Assembly (NCBI GenBank): GCA_902478395.1
Contig: CABSKZ010000003.1
Coordinates: 1 to 26,801 of the forward strand
Length of the DNA stretch: 26,801 nt
Source: an uncultured Eubacteriales bacterium
Lineage (GTDB): Bacteria > Bacillota > Clostridia > UBA1381 > UBA9506
Reading direction: 5' to 3'
Made by a program: the position numbers and the translations under genes. The notes below the pieces were generated by a model. It ran no database searches, was not told the DNA's origin, and was given only the letters and a program-made list of their open reading frames with translations. Positions within the stretch are counted from its first letter, which is position 1. Every line of letters starts with the position of its first letter. Below, piece by piece: positions 1 through 8,296 of the stretch.

Positions 1-11
1 GGGAAGAACTG

Positions 12-854
12 ATGAAGAAAACACACAAAATTACTACTGTTTTTTACCACATTTTCTGCATCGCGCTTTCCTTCGTGATGCTCTACCCGCTTTTGTGGCT
101 GCTGTCAAGCTCTTTTAAAGACAGCACGGACGTATTCGCGAGCAGCTACTCACTAATCCCGCAGAAATGGAATTTTTCAAACTACGCCATTGGCTGGGAA
201 GGGTTTGGAGGCATTAGCTTTGGTGTATTCTTTAAAAACACACTGTTCCTGGTGATTATTCAGACGATCGGCGCGGTAATTTCCGCAGTTATGGTGGCTT
301 ACGGGTTTGCCCGCATCAAATTTGCGGGCAGTAAGTTCCTGTTCGGCCTAATGCTGGTCACCATGATGATACCGTACCAGATCATCATGATTCCGCAATT
401 TGTCATGTTTCATAACTTCGGGTGGGTCAACACTTATTTGCCTATGATACTTCCGGCTTTCACCGGCCGCGTGTTCGATGTGTTCCTGCTTGTGCAGTTC
501 ATTAAGGGGATTCCGTATGAGATGGACGAAGCCGCGGTCATTGACGGTTGTAATGAGTTTACGAAATTCACCAGAATCATCTTTCCGCTGATTAAACCGG
601 CAATCGTAACGGTGTTTATCTTCAATTTCTACCTGCGGTGGGATGATTTCATGGGTCCGCTGATTTACTTAAATTCGCCGGAGAAATATACGATTTCCCT
701 GGCGCTCCGGGCGTTTGCGGATTCCATGTCGGCAGTCAACTGGGGGGCGATGTTCGCAATGTCCTTTCTCAGCCTGCTGCCGGTTATCATTATCTACCTG
801 GTTGCCCAGGATAATATCACAGAGGGGATTGCAACAACCGGCCTTAAGGCCTGA
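12..854 (+). CDS. Carbohydrate ABC transporter permease (MalG/CUT1 type)
   Basis: This is an inner-membrane permease subunit of a sugar ABC importer, 280 residues, the usual length for the MalG-like half of a CUT1 transporter. Hydrophobic segments lie near residues 11-33, 72-98, 106-135, 141-165, 190-207 and 245-265. The cytoplasmic EAA loop that docks on the ATPase is visible at about 170-196 (DEAAVIDG followed by FPLIKPA). The C-terminus ends in a typical GLKA tail. A GGGAAG sequence just before the ATG can serve as ribosome binding site. Its stop codon (852-854) sits directly before the next gene, so it belongs to the downstream polysaccharide operon. Its MalF-type partner and the substrate-binding protein are expected upstream, outside the window. 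The substrate is not readable from the sequence; the neighbouring lyase and GH105-like enzyme suggest unsaturated uronic-acid oligosaccharides (inference). Confidence 0.93.
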   Translation: MKKTHKITTVFYHIFCIALSFVMLYPLLWLLSSSFKDSTDVFASSYSLIPQKWNFSNYAIGWEGFGGISFGVFFKNTLFLVIIQTIGAVISAVMVAYGFARIKFAGSKFLFGLMLVTMMIPYQIIMIPQFVMFHNFGWVNTYLPMILPAFTGRVFDVFLLVQFIKGIPYEMDEAAVIDGCNEFTKFTRIIFPLIKPAIVTVFIFNFYLRWDDFMGPLIYLNSPEKYTISLALRAFADSMSAVNWGAMFAMSFLSLLPVIIIYLVAQDNITEGIATTGLKA

Positions 855-871
855 TGGGAGGGATATTACGG

Positions 872-3800
872 ATGAAAAAAATACTGGCTACGCTGCTGGC
901 ACTGGTGCTGTTGATGCCTCAGTTTGTTTTTGCAAATGATGCGGCTGATTTGGCCGCTGCTGCCGGACAAATTGACGCGGCGTTCCTCGAGGAACGGACA
1001 CAGGATGGAATCATCTCACTTCCGGAAGATTTAGGTAACGGCATTACAGCACGCTGGCATTCGGAAAGCCCCGCACTTGCGGTGACGGGCGGCAGTGCGT
1101 TGCTTGTGCCGCAGAAGGAAAATGCGTTGTCTGCGCTGACGGTAACGTTGCAAAAAGGTGCAGAGATGCTGGACAAAACAGTGGAAATAACTATTCCGGC
1201 ACGTTCTGTTTCAGTTCAGGACTGCGCCTTTGGAGAAGGTTTTGCATCCTTTACCGCATTTCCGGATACATGGGAAAGAGTCAGCGCCAATGAAGGGGAT
1301 ATTGCGGTCGTAGAAGATCCGAAGGATGCTGATAACCAATGTTTGTTGCTGGATAACAGCACTTCCGGAGCGGAGACAAAGGTGACGGTAAAGCTGCCGG
1401 AACCGGTAAAAGCGACGGCAGAAAATCCGATTGTGATAGCGGAATACCGCTTTATGAATACTGTCGGACTGGTCAACCTGATGTACCTGTACGGCGGCTC
1501 GAATGGCAGTTCCATTCCAGTTAATATGAATATCTATAATGATTACGCCTACGCACAGACCTCAGAAGGCAATGAAACGTTTTTGCGTCCGTGGGTAGCA
1601 GACACTTGGTACACCGTGCGGGTGGAGCTTGACAACAGCACCAAGCGGTTCGATCTGTACCTGGACGGGGAATTGAAGCTTGAAAATCGTCCGTTTCGGA
1701 TTGCCGGCGCAGATTCTGTTTCCTCGTTTCTCATAGCCCGCACGGTGAACCGCAACGGCAAGGTTTACTATGATGATTTTAAGGTTTATGCCGACCCATA
1801 TTACCTGCTGGACAGCGCGGTGAATTCGATTGTTACGGAGAATCTGGAATCCATAACAGGCGCGCTGTCTTTGCCGCAAACAGTTGGCGGTTATCCTGTC
1901 ACATGGTTTTCGTCAGACGAAAGCATCATAGCGCCGGATGGCACGGTGAACCGTCCGTTAGGAGAGGACCGCGATGTTTTGTTGACGGCGATTGTTGAAG
2001 CGGACGGACTGCGTACCGCCAGACACTTCAAGGCACACGTCGTGGGACGCGAGGTGTTTGACGATCCGGATGAACAGCTGGTGAACGATGACGCGGCGCT
2101 GCTGAACATCAATGAGATCACCGCTCCGCAGGATCCGGGTGCGGTTACGGAGGATTTGGTGCTTCCAAGCACCAGCGCAAACGGCGCGGATATCGTTTGG
2201 TCCAGCTCCAATATGGAAGCGGCTGCTGTGACAGCAGGCAAGGCATACATAGTTAGAGGAAAAGCCGACGTACAAGTAACCCTGACAGCAAGCGTGGAAA
2301 AAAACGGTTACCAAGCGGTGCGCTCTTTTCTAATTACAATAAAGAAAATGGAAGACTTTTCTGGTCCATACCTCTTTTCAGAGGATTTCGAAACCGTTAC
2401 GGATTTTGATTTGGAGGACCCGCGCCCCAAATATGAACTCACCACAACAAACGGTTCCGTTCAAATTGCGGACGGTGCAGGAACTAACGGCTCCCGCGGT
2501 GTGCAATTCCATTCTGAGAACGCAGACGGCAACAACGCGCAGCTGCACCTGTATACGGACGACGCAACAGGAACTGTTATCCTTGAGGCAGATGTGCTCA
2601 ACCGGAATGGGACATCGTGCAACGTATTCTATACGTATGGGGATTCCTCATTGTTCGCCAACATGAATATGGCAAACAGGCTGGTAGTCAGAAACGGGGA
2701 TGCAGATTTAATTGCGGTTGCTTCGATGCCCATCAATACCTGGTACAAAATCCGCCTGGTGTGTGAACTAAACAAAAAGGTCTACGCTGTGTATGTGGAC
2801 ATGGACGGCGACGGTGTGCCGGAACTGGTTCAGGACGGATTGAAATGCCGGATGGAAGCGGCAAAAATCAATCATTTGCTGTTTGGCGGAGCAAAAAATG
2901 TCGATTTGCAGCTGGACAACTTAAAAATATACCAGGACCCGTTTTTCCCGGCAGAGGATGCCGCGCAGAAGCTGGACCTGGGGCGGATTGACAGTCTGGA
3001 GGGTGACCTGCTCCTGCCCAAAACGCAGGATAATGGCGTAACCATTAGCTGGATATCGTCCGACCCGCAGACGATTGATTCAGAAGGAAAAGTTACGCGC
3101 CCGTCCAGCAGCGGAGAGGATAAAAATGTAACGTTGTATGGAATATTTGAAAAGAACGGCTACCGGATTATCAAACAATACCAAGCTACGGTGCTGCGGA
3201 GCAAGACGGACAGGGAAGCAGTAGACGCGGACGCAGCGGCGCTCTTAGTGCCGGATGCAGATTACCTGATACACGACCTGCTCCTTCCGAAAAGCGGGCA
3301 GAACGAAACGACTGTTTCATGGCAGAGCAGCAATGAGGCGGTTCTTTCTTCTGACGGTAAGGTTACCCGTCCGGTTTATCACGATGGGAAAAGCGTACAG
3401 CTGACTCTTACGGCAACTGTTACAAAAAATCAGGAAACAGCGCAGCGGCAGTTTACAATATCGGTTCCAGAGATGAATTATGCGCTTGACGGCGTGGCTT
3501 CGGCCAGCACCAATGGTGCGTCATCTTTTCTGGCGATAGACGGGAAGGAGGAAACAGGCTGGAGTCCTTCAGAAGGGGACCGTTCGCCCTATCTGTTGCT
3601 GGAACTGAAAAACACACAACAAATCGACTTTCTGCAGGCAAATGCAAGCATACAGCCGGAGTCTGTCATGGTATCAGACAGCGGGCAGAACTACACAGCG
3701 GTAGGTACAGAATTTCCGGCGCGTTCCGTCAAATTTATAAAGATCACATTCCCGGCGAATTCCAAACCGGTGTTATATGAAATCGGCGCATACTGCCGGG

Positions 3801-4723
3801 GCGGAGAGGCAAACCCGGCAAAGGCAGACGCGGACAAACTGGTTTTGAAAAATACCGACAGGGTAACGGCGGATCTGAAACTGCCTGCCAAGGGAGAAGG
3901 CGGAAGTGATATTATATGGACCTCTTCCAACCATTCTTGTCTGACCGATGACGGCAAGGTTATTCGTCCTGTATCCGGGAACGCGTATGCTCTGCTGACC
4001 GCGAAACTAAAAAATGGTGTATATGAAGCGGTTAAAACGTTTGACATCACTGTACTTGGCTTGTCCGACGGCGGCTCGTCTTCTGGTGGCGGTGGCGGAG
4101 GAGGGGGCGGAAACCGGCCGGTAGGGCCGAACTTGTCCGGCAGTGTCAATTCCTCCGCAGAGCCAGCCGCAACACCTGCGCCAGAAGCACCAAAATTTGT
4201 GGATGTATCAGAAGGACAATGGTATTATACCTATATTTCCCGTCTGGCACAGGATAATTTACTGTCTGGGGTTGGTGACGGAACGTTTGAGCCGGACCGC
4301 GCGATGAACCGGGCGGAGTTTGTCAAACTGCTGGCGGAATGTTTCGGGTTAGAAGGCGGTGAAGGGCTGTCTTTCTCTGATGTCAGCCCGGACGCATGGT
4401 ACTATTCCAGCCTTGCCGCTGCATACAGCCGCGGTATTGTCAAGGGCGTGGATGACACCAGCTTCGGCCCGTCAGAGAAAATTTCACGACAGGATATGGC
4501 AGTCATGACAGCGCGTGCGCTGGCATTGCCGTTAGCGGAGGCTGGCAAGCTGCCGAACGATTTTGATACTGTTTCACTCTACGCACAGGACGCAGTGAAA
4601 GCGCTTTTCGAGAAAGCGATTCTGGAAGGGGACGAAAACGGGAACTTCCGGCCGCACGACTTGGTTACAAGGGCGCAGGCAGCAAAGATTATGTACTGTA
4701 TCAAATATGGAAAGGGGGAATGA
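872..4723 (+). CDS. Very large SLH-anchored surface protein with Ig-like, lectin-like and discoidin-like modules
   Basis: I chose the ATG at 872 because it has GGGAGGG nine bases upstream and gives a clean signal peptide (MKKILATLLALVLLMPQFVFA); an in-frame ATG at 854 would add six residues. The product is 1283 residues. In order: signal peptide; a diverged atrophied-Ig (aBig_2-like) module 22-111; a concanavalin/LamG-like beta sandwich 112-310; Ig-like modules 313-392 and 404-492; a second lectin-like domain 498-691; Ig-like modules 700-775 and 782-867; a discoidin/CBM32-like domain 868-977; a sixth Ig-like module 984-1063; a Gly-rich linker 1066-1081; a Pro/Ala stretch; and three SLH repeats from about 1108 to 1275. 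The Ig modules share LPxx...WxSSxxxxxxxDGKVTRP. SLH repeats bind pyruvylated wall polymer, so the protein is displayed on the cell surface. No catalytic domain is recognisable; glycan binding or scaffolding is inferred from the modules and the neighbouring lyase. Confidence 0.92.
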   Translation: MKKILATLLALVLLMPQFVFANDAADLAAAAGQIDAAFLEERTQDGIISLPEDLGNGITARWHSESPALAVTGGSALLVPQKENALSALTVTLQKGAEMLDKTVEITIPARSVSVQDCAFGEGFASFTAFPDTWERVSANEGDIAVVEDPKDADNQCLLLDNSTSGAETKVTVKLPEPVKATAENPIVIAEYRFMNTVGLVNLMYLYGGSNGSSIPVNMNIYNDYAYAQTSEGNETFLRPWVADTWYTVRVELDNSTKRFDLYLDGELKLENRPFRIAGADSVSSFLIARTVNRNGKVYYDDFKVYADPYYLLDSAVNSIVTENLESITGALSLPQTVGGYPVTWFSSDESIIAPDGTVNRPLGEDRDVLLTAIVEADGLRTARHFKAHVVGREVFDDPDEQLVNDDAALLNINEITAPQDPGAVTEDLVLPSTSANGADIVWSSSNMEAAAVTAGKAYIVRGKADVQVTLTASVEKNGYQAVRSFLITIKKMEDFSGPYLFSEDFETVTDFDLEDPRPKYELTTTNGSVQIADGAGTNGSRGVQFHSENADGNNAQLHLYTDDATGTVILEADVLNRNGTSCNVFYTYGDSSLFANMNMANRLVVRNGDADLIAVASMPINTWYKIRLVCELNKKVYAVYVDMDGDGVPELVQDGLKCRMEAAKINHLLFGGAKNVDLQLDNLKIYQDPFFPAEDAAQKLDLGRIDSLEGDLLLPKTQDNGVTISWISSDPQTIDSEGKVTRPSSSGEDKNVTLYGIFEKNGYRIIKQYQATVLRSKTDREAVDADAAALLVPDADYLIHDLLLPKSGQNETTVSWQSSNEAVLSSDGKVTRPVYHDGKSVQLTLTATVTKNQETAQRQFTISVPEMNYALDGVASASTNGASSFLAIDGKEETGWSPSEGDRSPYLLLELKNTQQIDFLQANASIQPESVMVSDSGQNYTAVGTEFPARSVKFIKITFPANSKPVLYEIGAYCRGGEANPAKADADKLVLKNTDRVTADLKLPAKGEGGSDIIWTSSNHSCLTDDGKVIRPVSGNAYALLTAKLKNGVYEAVKTFDITVLGLSDGGSSSGGGGGGGGGNRPVGPNLSGSVNSSAEPAATPAPEAPKFVDVSEGQWYYTYISRLAQDNLLSGVGDGTFEPDRAMNRAEFVKLLAECFGLEGGEGLSFSDVSPDAWYYSSLAAAYSRGIVKGVDDTSFGPSEKISRQDMAVMTARALALPLAEAGKLPNDFDTVSLYAQDAVKALFEKAILEGDENGNFRPHDLVTRAQAAKIMYCIKYGKGE

Positions 4724-4727
4724 CAGC

Positions 4728-7700
4728 ATGAAAAATAAATTTGCATTTCATTTTCACGCGGTCATCGCTCTTACCGTTGTGTTTACCCTTCTATCAGGTA
4801 TGGCTTGTTTCGCTTCGGATAACCCGGACGCAGAGGATTATAACCGAATGAGCGACGCAGATTTCTTTGGCGCTTGGGACGCGGAACAGCAGGTTTGGAC
4901 CAATCCCGGTGCGCTCAACTACGAATATTCAGAGGACCTGGGTCTGACGGAGGAGTTTGTAAAGGCGGGCGACTACAGCGGGGCGAGGCAGGCACTGCTG
5001 TACTACTACCGCAACCGCAGCCTTGCGCCGGATTTCCGACAGGGAAGGCTAGACGCGAAAAACGCGGTTCTGTCTATGAATGATATTTTGCATTTTGAAT
5101 GTACGCCCATTGAGTTTTTTTCCGTAAAAAATGGCGCGGACTGGTACAAATTTGATGTGACAAACACCTCAGACGCATTTTTACTTGCCTCATTTGAAAA
5201 GTCGGACGCAGTTACCTCCGTTTCCAGCAGGGAGAGCGAGCAAAAACCGTATCTCGTCGTGGAACAGGGTGGTGTGAAAACGACGCTCTACCCGCAGAAA
5301 GATACGTATCTGGACTGCGGAAACCCGGATGTATCTTTTGGCGGGGAACCATATATGCTGGTTTCAGACAATGGCGCGGGCTACAATGAGGCAACAAAAC
5401 AAATTTACCTCCGGTTCGACTTCAACCAGATAGACCGCGCACAGCCAGTTGATAAGGCAACACTCTATTTGTATATGGAGACGGAAGTAGACGAGCATGA
5501 ACTGATGCTGTTCACGTCTGCGGAGAAAACATGGACAGAGTCGGACTGCTGGAACGATATTTCTGTTCGGGTCGCCTCATGGAAAGACATCCCCGGAGGA
5601 TTCGACTGGCAGAGATCCAATACTTCTGTCGGCCAGTATGTCGATGTTACCATGCGGCTTTTACCAATGGAACCGCTGGTATCCAGCTATATCTATAATA
5701 AGGATGAGGAATATGCAAAGCACGGAATCCGCCTGATGCTCGACTTCATCAAAGACAATGGCGGGCTGTACTATGATACGAACCCATCTGTGCGGACGGC
5801 GGGGCTTGAGGCGGGTTTCCGCGGGGGCAACGCATTAAACACGTTTTTTGTATTCCTAAATTCCCCATATATGACGCCGGAGGCTGCTGCAAGCATGCTA
5901 AAATACTTCGAGCGCGAGGCGGAAGGCTTCTCCATGGAGAAATTTTTTGACTCCTTCTACAATGGCGGAGGCTATCAGATGGCATCCTTTATGAACCTGA
6001 TAACCTATTTTCCGGAATTCCGGCTGAATGAAGGCTGGAAGAGTACAGCCACCATCCGGCTCGACCGACTTTCAAAGGATTTGGTGCGTAACGACGGGAC
6101 ATATCTGGAAGCGACCAGCGGCTATGCCGATGGGGTTTTGGGGACCTTCACGACCGCGATAGAACTTGCAAGAAAAGCGGATATTCCACTTTCAGACGAA
6201 TTTATGGAGCGTTATGAGAAGTTCGCCAGATACATTATGGGAACTGCCACCCCGCTCGGCAAGGAACCGGACTGGGGCGATGGCGGCGCCGCGTCGGTCA
6301 GAAACAGAATCTACGGTTGTGGTGAGATTCTGGACGATGAGGAGATGCTGTACTTCGGCTCTGCTGGCGGGGAGGGGAAAACGCCTTCCTATACCTCCGT
6401 CTATTTTCCAGACGGCAAGATTGCCGCAATGCGGACAGGGTGGAATGAGGACGACGCGTATGCTTTTATTATCGGCCGCGTCGGCAGTTCGCATTCCCAC
6501 ACGCATACCATGGCGCTGGAGGCATATGCCTATGGCAGGTATCTGTTGACGGATACGGGGATGACGAGTTACGTTACGACGCACCCTCATTTCACGTGGC
6601 AGCGGACGCGTGCGGCAGCACACAATACGGTGGAAATCAATGAAACATCACCGCAGGCGCCATTTAATGAAACGGGTGCAAGCTTGTCTCAAGCAGATAT
6701 GAAGCTCAATGAAACGTTTGACTTCTTCTCCGGCGTTACGGAGGGGACAGAGGGCTATAAGCACTACCGCAACGTTCTGTTTTTGAAAAACAGGAAAATG
6801 TGGCTCGTGTCGGATTATATATATGACATCAACGGTACGGTTCAGGTCAATCATTATACGCAGAACTGGCACATGATTTCCGATGCGAAGCCGTCTGTAG
6901 ACCCGGAAACGCTTGCAGGCCGTTCCAACTACAGCACAGGGGCCAATATCCAGGTGGTACCGGTCAAGGATGAGAACATGTCGGTCCGGCTGGCGGACGG
7001 GATTGCCATGCAGCCTGGTGCGAACGCGAGAGACACGGCAGAGGCACAGTATATCGAAATTGCAAAGGATGTGGCCGGCGACGGCAGTTTTGACACGGTC
7101 CTCTATCCGACCAAGAGCAACTATGGCGCGGCAAATATTTCGACAGAGCGCATAGCAATGCCAGTAGCGCCGGAAAAGGCCTCGGCTTACCGCATTAAGG
7201 CCAGTGACAACAGTTTTGCCGGAACGTATTTTATTTCTAATGAACCGGTTCCTGTTAAACGGACCTTCGGCGCGTATACTGCACAGGCCAAAAATATCTA
7301 TATTGAAACAAATTCCTCCGGTAAGGAAAGCTACCTTTGCGGTACGGGAATCCAGTCGGTTGAATCGGCTTCCGGCATTCTGCTTTCCGGCTCTGTAAAA
7401 CTGGAAAATCTGTCCGCTTCCATTGGCGGAGGACGTGCGGAGCTATACACCGGGGAGTCCTTCGACCCCGCGGCAGACTTTCTGAAGCTGCGCGCTCCCA
7501 GTGTGGAGAAGGTGTATTTAAACGGGAAAGAAACTTCGTTCGGCAGGCAGGGAGACCTCGTTGTTGTCGGAAAGTGTGACGAGGAGATGGACGAGCCGGA
7601 CAAACCAGAAACACCTGGCGGCAGCACCTCCGGTCCTTCCGTACCCAGCAAGGGGAATGGAGGAACACAGCACGTTTCCAAGCCGGCTTCGGATATAAAC

Positions 7701-8276
7701 GGCGGGGAAATAGTCCAGCCAGAAACGCCGGCAGAACCGTCTGTTCCAGTGTTCGCAGACGTCCAGAATCACTGGGCCAAAGCTGCTGTGGAAAAAATGC
7801 TGCGTTTAGGCGTCGTAACAGGCAACACGAACGGCCTGTTCGAACCGGATGGCGCAGTGACGAGGGCGCAGCTTGCCGTAATGGCGGCAAAGCTGCTCAA
7901 GCTGGAGTTGAAGCCCTACAGCGGCAGCTTTGACGATGTTTTAGAGGGCGTCTGGTTTACGCCATATATCGAAGCGCTGTCAGACGCGGGGGTGGTTTCC
8001 GGAGACGGGAAACTCTTCCGTCCGAACGACGTAGTCAGCCGGCAGGAAGCGGCGAAAATCTTGGTAGGAGCATACGAAATGCTGAAGCCCAACGCGGTGG
8101 GAACGGAGGAGGTTTCATTCTCTGACAGTGCGTCGTTTGACAGATGGGCTGTTCCCTATATCCAAAAAGCGGCGGCCTGCGGTTTGATCAACGGCTTCCC
8201 GGATGGGACCTTCCGCCCGGGTGAAACAATGAGCCGCGCACAGGCTGTTACGGTTTTCAGCAATTTCACAGATTAA
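4728..8276 (+). CDS. SLH-anchored heparinase II/III-like polysaccharide lyase with inserted DNRLRE/CBM96-like domain
   Basis: The ATG at 4728 is preceded by AGGGGGAA and opens a signal peptide (MKNKFAFHF...GMACFA); it lies 4 nt after the previous stop. The protein is 1182 residues. An N-terminal helical part (about 33-155) resembles the start of heparinase II/III-type lyases. It is interrupted at about 158-313 by a DNRLRE-like beta domain (TTLYPQKDTYLD, IYLRFDFNQI, ATLYLYMETE). The alpha toroid resumes at about 315-545 with YLEATSGYADG near 459-469. The Hepar_II_III beta domain begins around 550 and holds the family signature HSHTHTMALEAYAYGRYLLTD-like block at about 589-609 plus HNTVEIN. After an acidic/Pro-rich linker (950-1003) come three SLH repeats (about 1005-1180). 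Expected action is beta-elimination of a uronic-acid polysaccharide at the cell surface. The substrate is unknown: heparinoid, alginate-like and pectic-like glycans are all possible. Confidence 0.9.
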   Translation: MKNKFAFHFHAVIALTVVFTLLSGMACFASDNPDAEDYNRMSDADFFGAWDAEQQVWTNPGALNYEYSEDLGLTEEFVKAGDYSGARQALLYYYRNRSLAPDFRQGRLDAKNAVLSMNDILHFECTPIEFFSVKNGADWYKFDVTNTSDAFLLASFEKSDAVTSVSSRESEQKPYLVVEQGGVKTTLYPQKDTYLDCGNPDVSFGGEPYMLVSDNGAGYNEATKQIYLRFDFNQIDRAQPVDKATLYLYMETEVDEHELMLFTSAEKTWTESDCWNDISVRVASWKDIPGGFDWQRSNTSVGQYVDVTMRLLPMEPLVSSYIYNKDEEYAKHGIRLMLDFIKDNGGLYYDTNPSVRTAGLEAGFRGGNALNTFFVFLNSPYMTPEAAASMLKYFEREAEGFSMEKFFDSFYNGGGYQMASFMNLITYFPEFRLNEGWKSTATIRLDRLSKDLVRNDGTYLEATSGYADGVLGTFTTAIELARKADIPLSDEFMERYEKFARYIMGTATPLGKEPDWGDGGAASVRNRIYGCGEILDDEEMLYFGSAGGEGKTPSYTSVYFPDGKIAAMRTGWNEDDAYAFIIGRVGSSHSHTHTMALEAYAYGRYLLTDTGMTSYVTTHPHFTWQRTRAAAHNTVEINETSPQAPFNETGASLSQADMKLNETFDFFSGVTEGTEGYKHYRNVLFLKNRKMWLVSDYIYDINGTVQVNHYTQNWHMISDAKPSVDPETLAGRSNYSTGANIQVVPVKDENMSVRLADGIAMQPGANARDTAEAQYIEIAKDVAGDGSFDTVLYPTKSNYGAANISTERIAMPVAPEKASAYRIKASDNSFAGTYFISNEPVPVKRTFGAYTAQAKNIYIETNSSGKESYLCGTGIQSVESASGILLSGSVKLENLSASIGGGRAELYTGESFDPAADFLKLRAPSVEKVYLNGKETSFGRQGDLVVVGKCDEEMDEPDKPETPGGSTSGPSVPSKGNGGTQHVSKPASDINGGEIVQPETPAEPSVPVFADVQNHWAKAAVEKMLRLGVVTGNTNGLFEPDGAVTRAQLAVMAAKLLKLELKPYSGSFDDVLEGVWFTPYIEALSDAGVVSGDGKLFRPNDVVSRQEAAKILVGAYEMLKPNAVGTEEVSFSDSASFDRWAVPYIQKAAACGLINGFPDGTFRPGETMSRAQAVTVFSNFTD

Positions 8277-8296
8277 ATTGAAAAGGGGTACCGAAT

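Noticed and set aside
4081..4112. G-rich tract that might form a quadruplex
   Set aside because: It is adequately explained as codons of a Gly-rich linker; runs of only two G dominate, so a stable quadruplex is doubtful.
7255..7890. Minus-strand open frame of about 211 codons
   Set aside because: It is antisense to the lyase and SLH linker and is rich in Arg/Pro/Ser as expected for a shadow frame.
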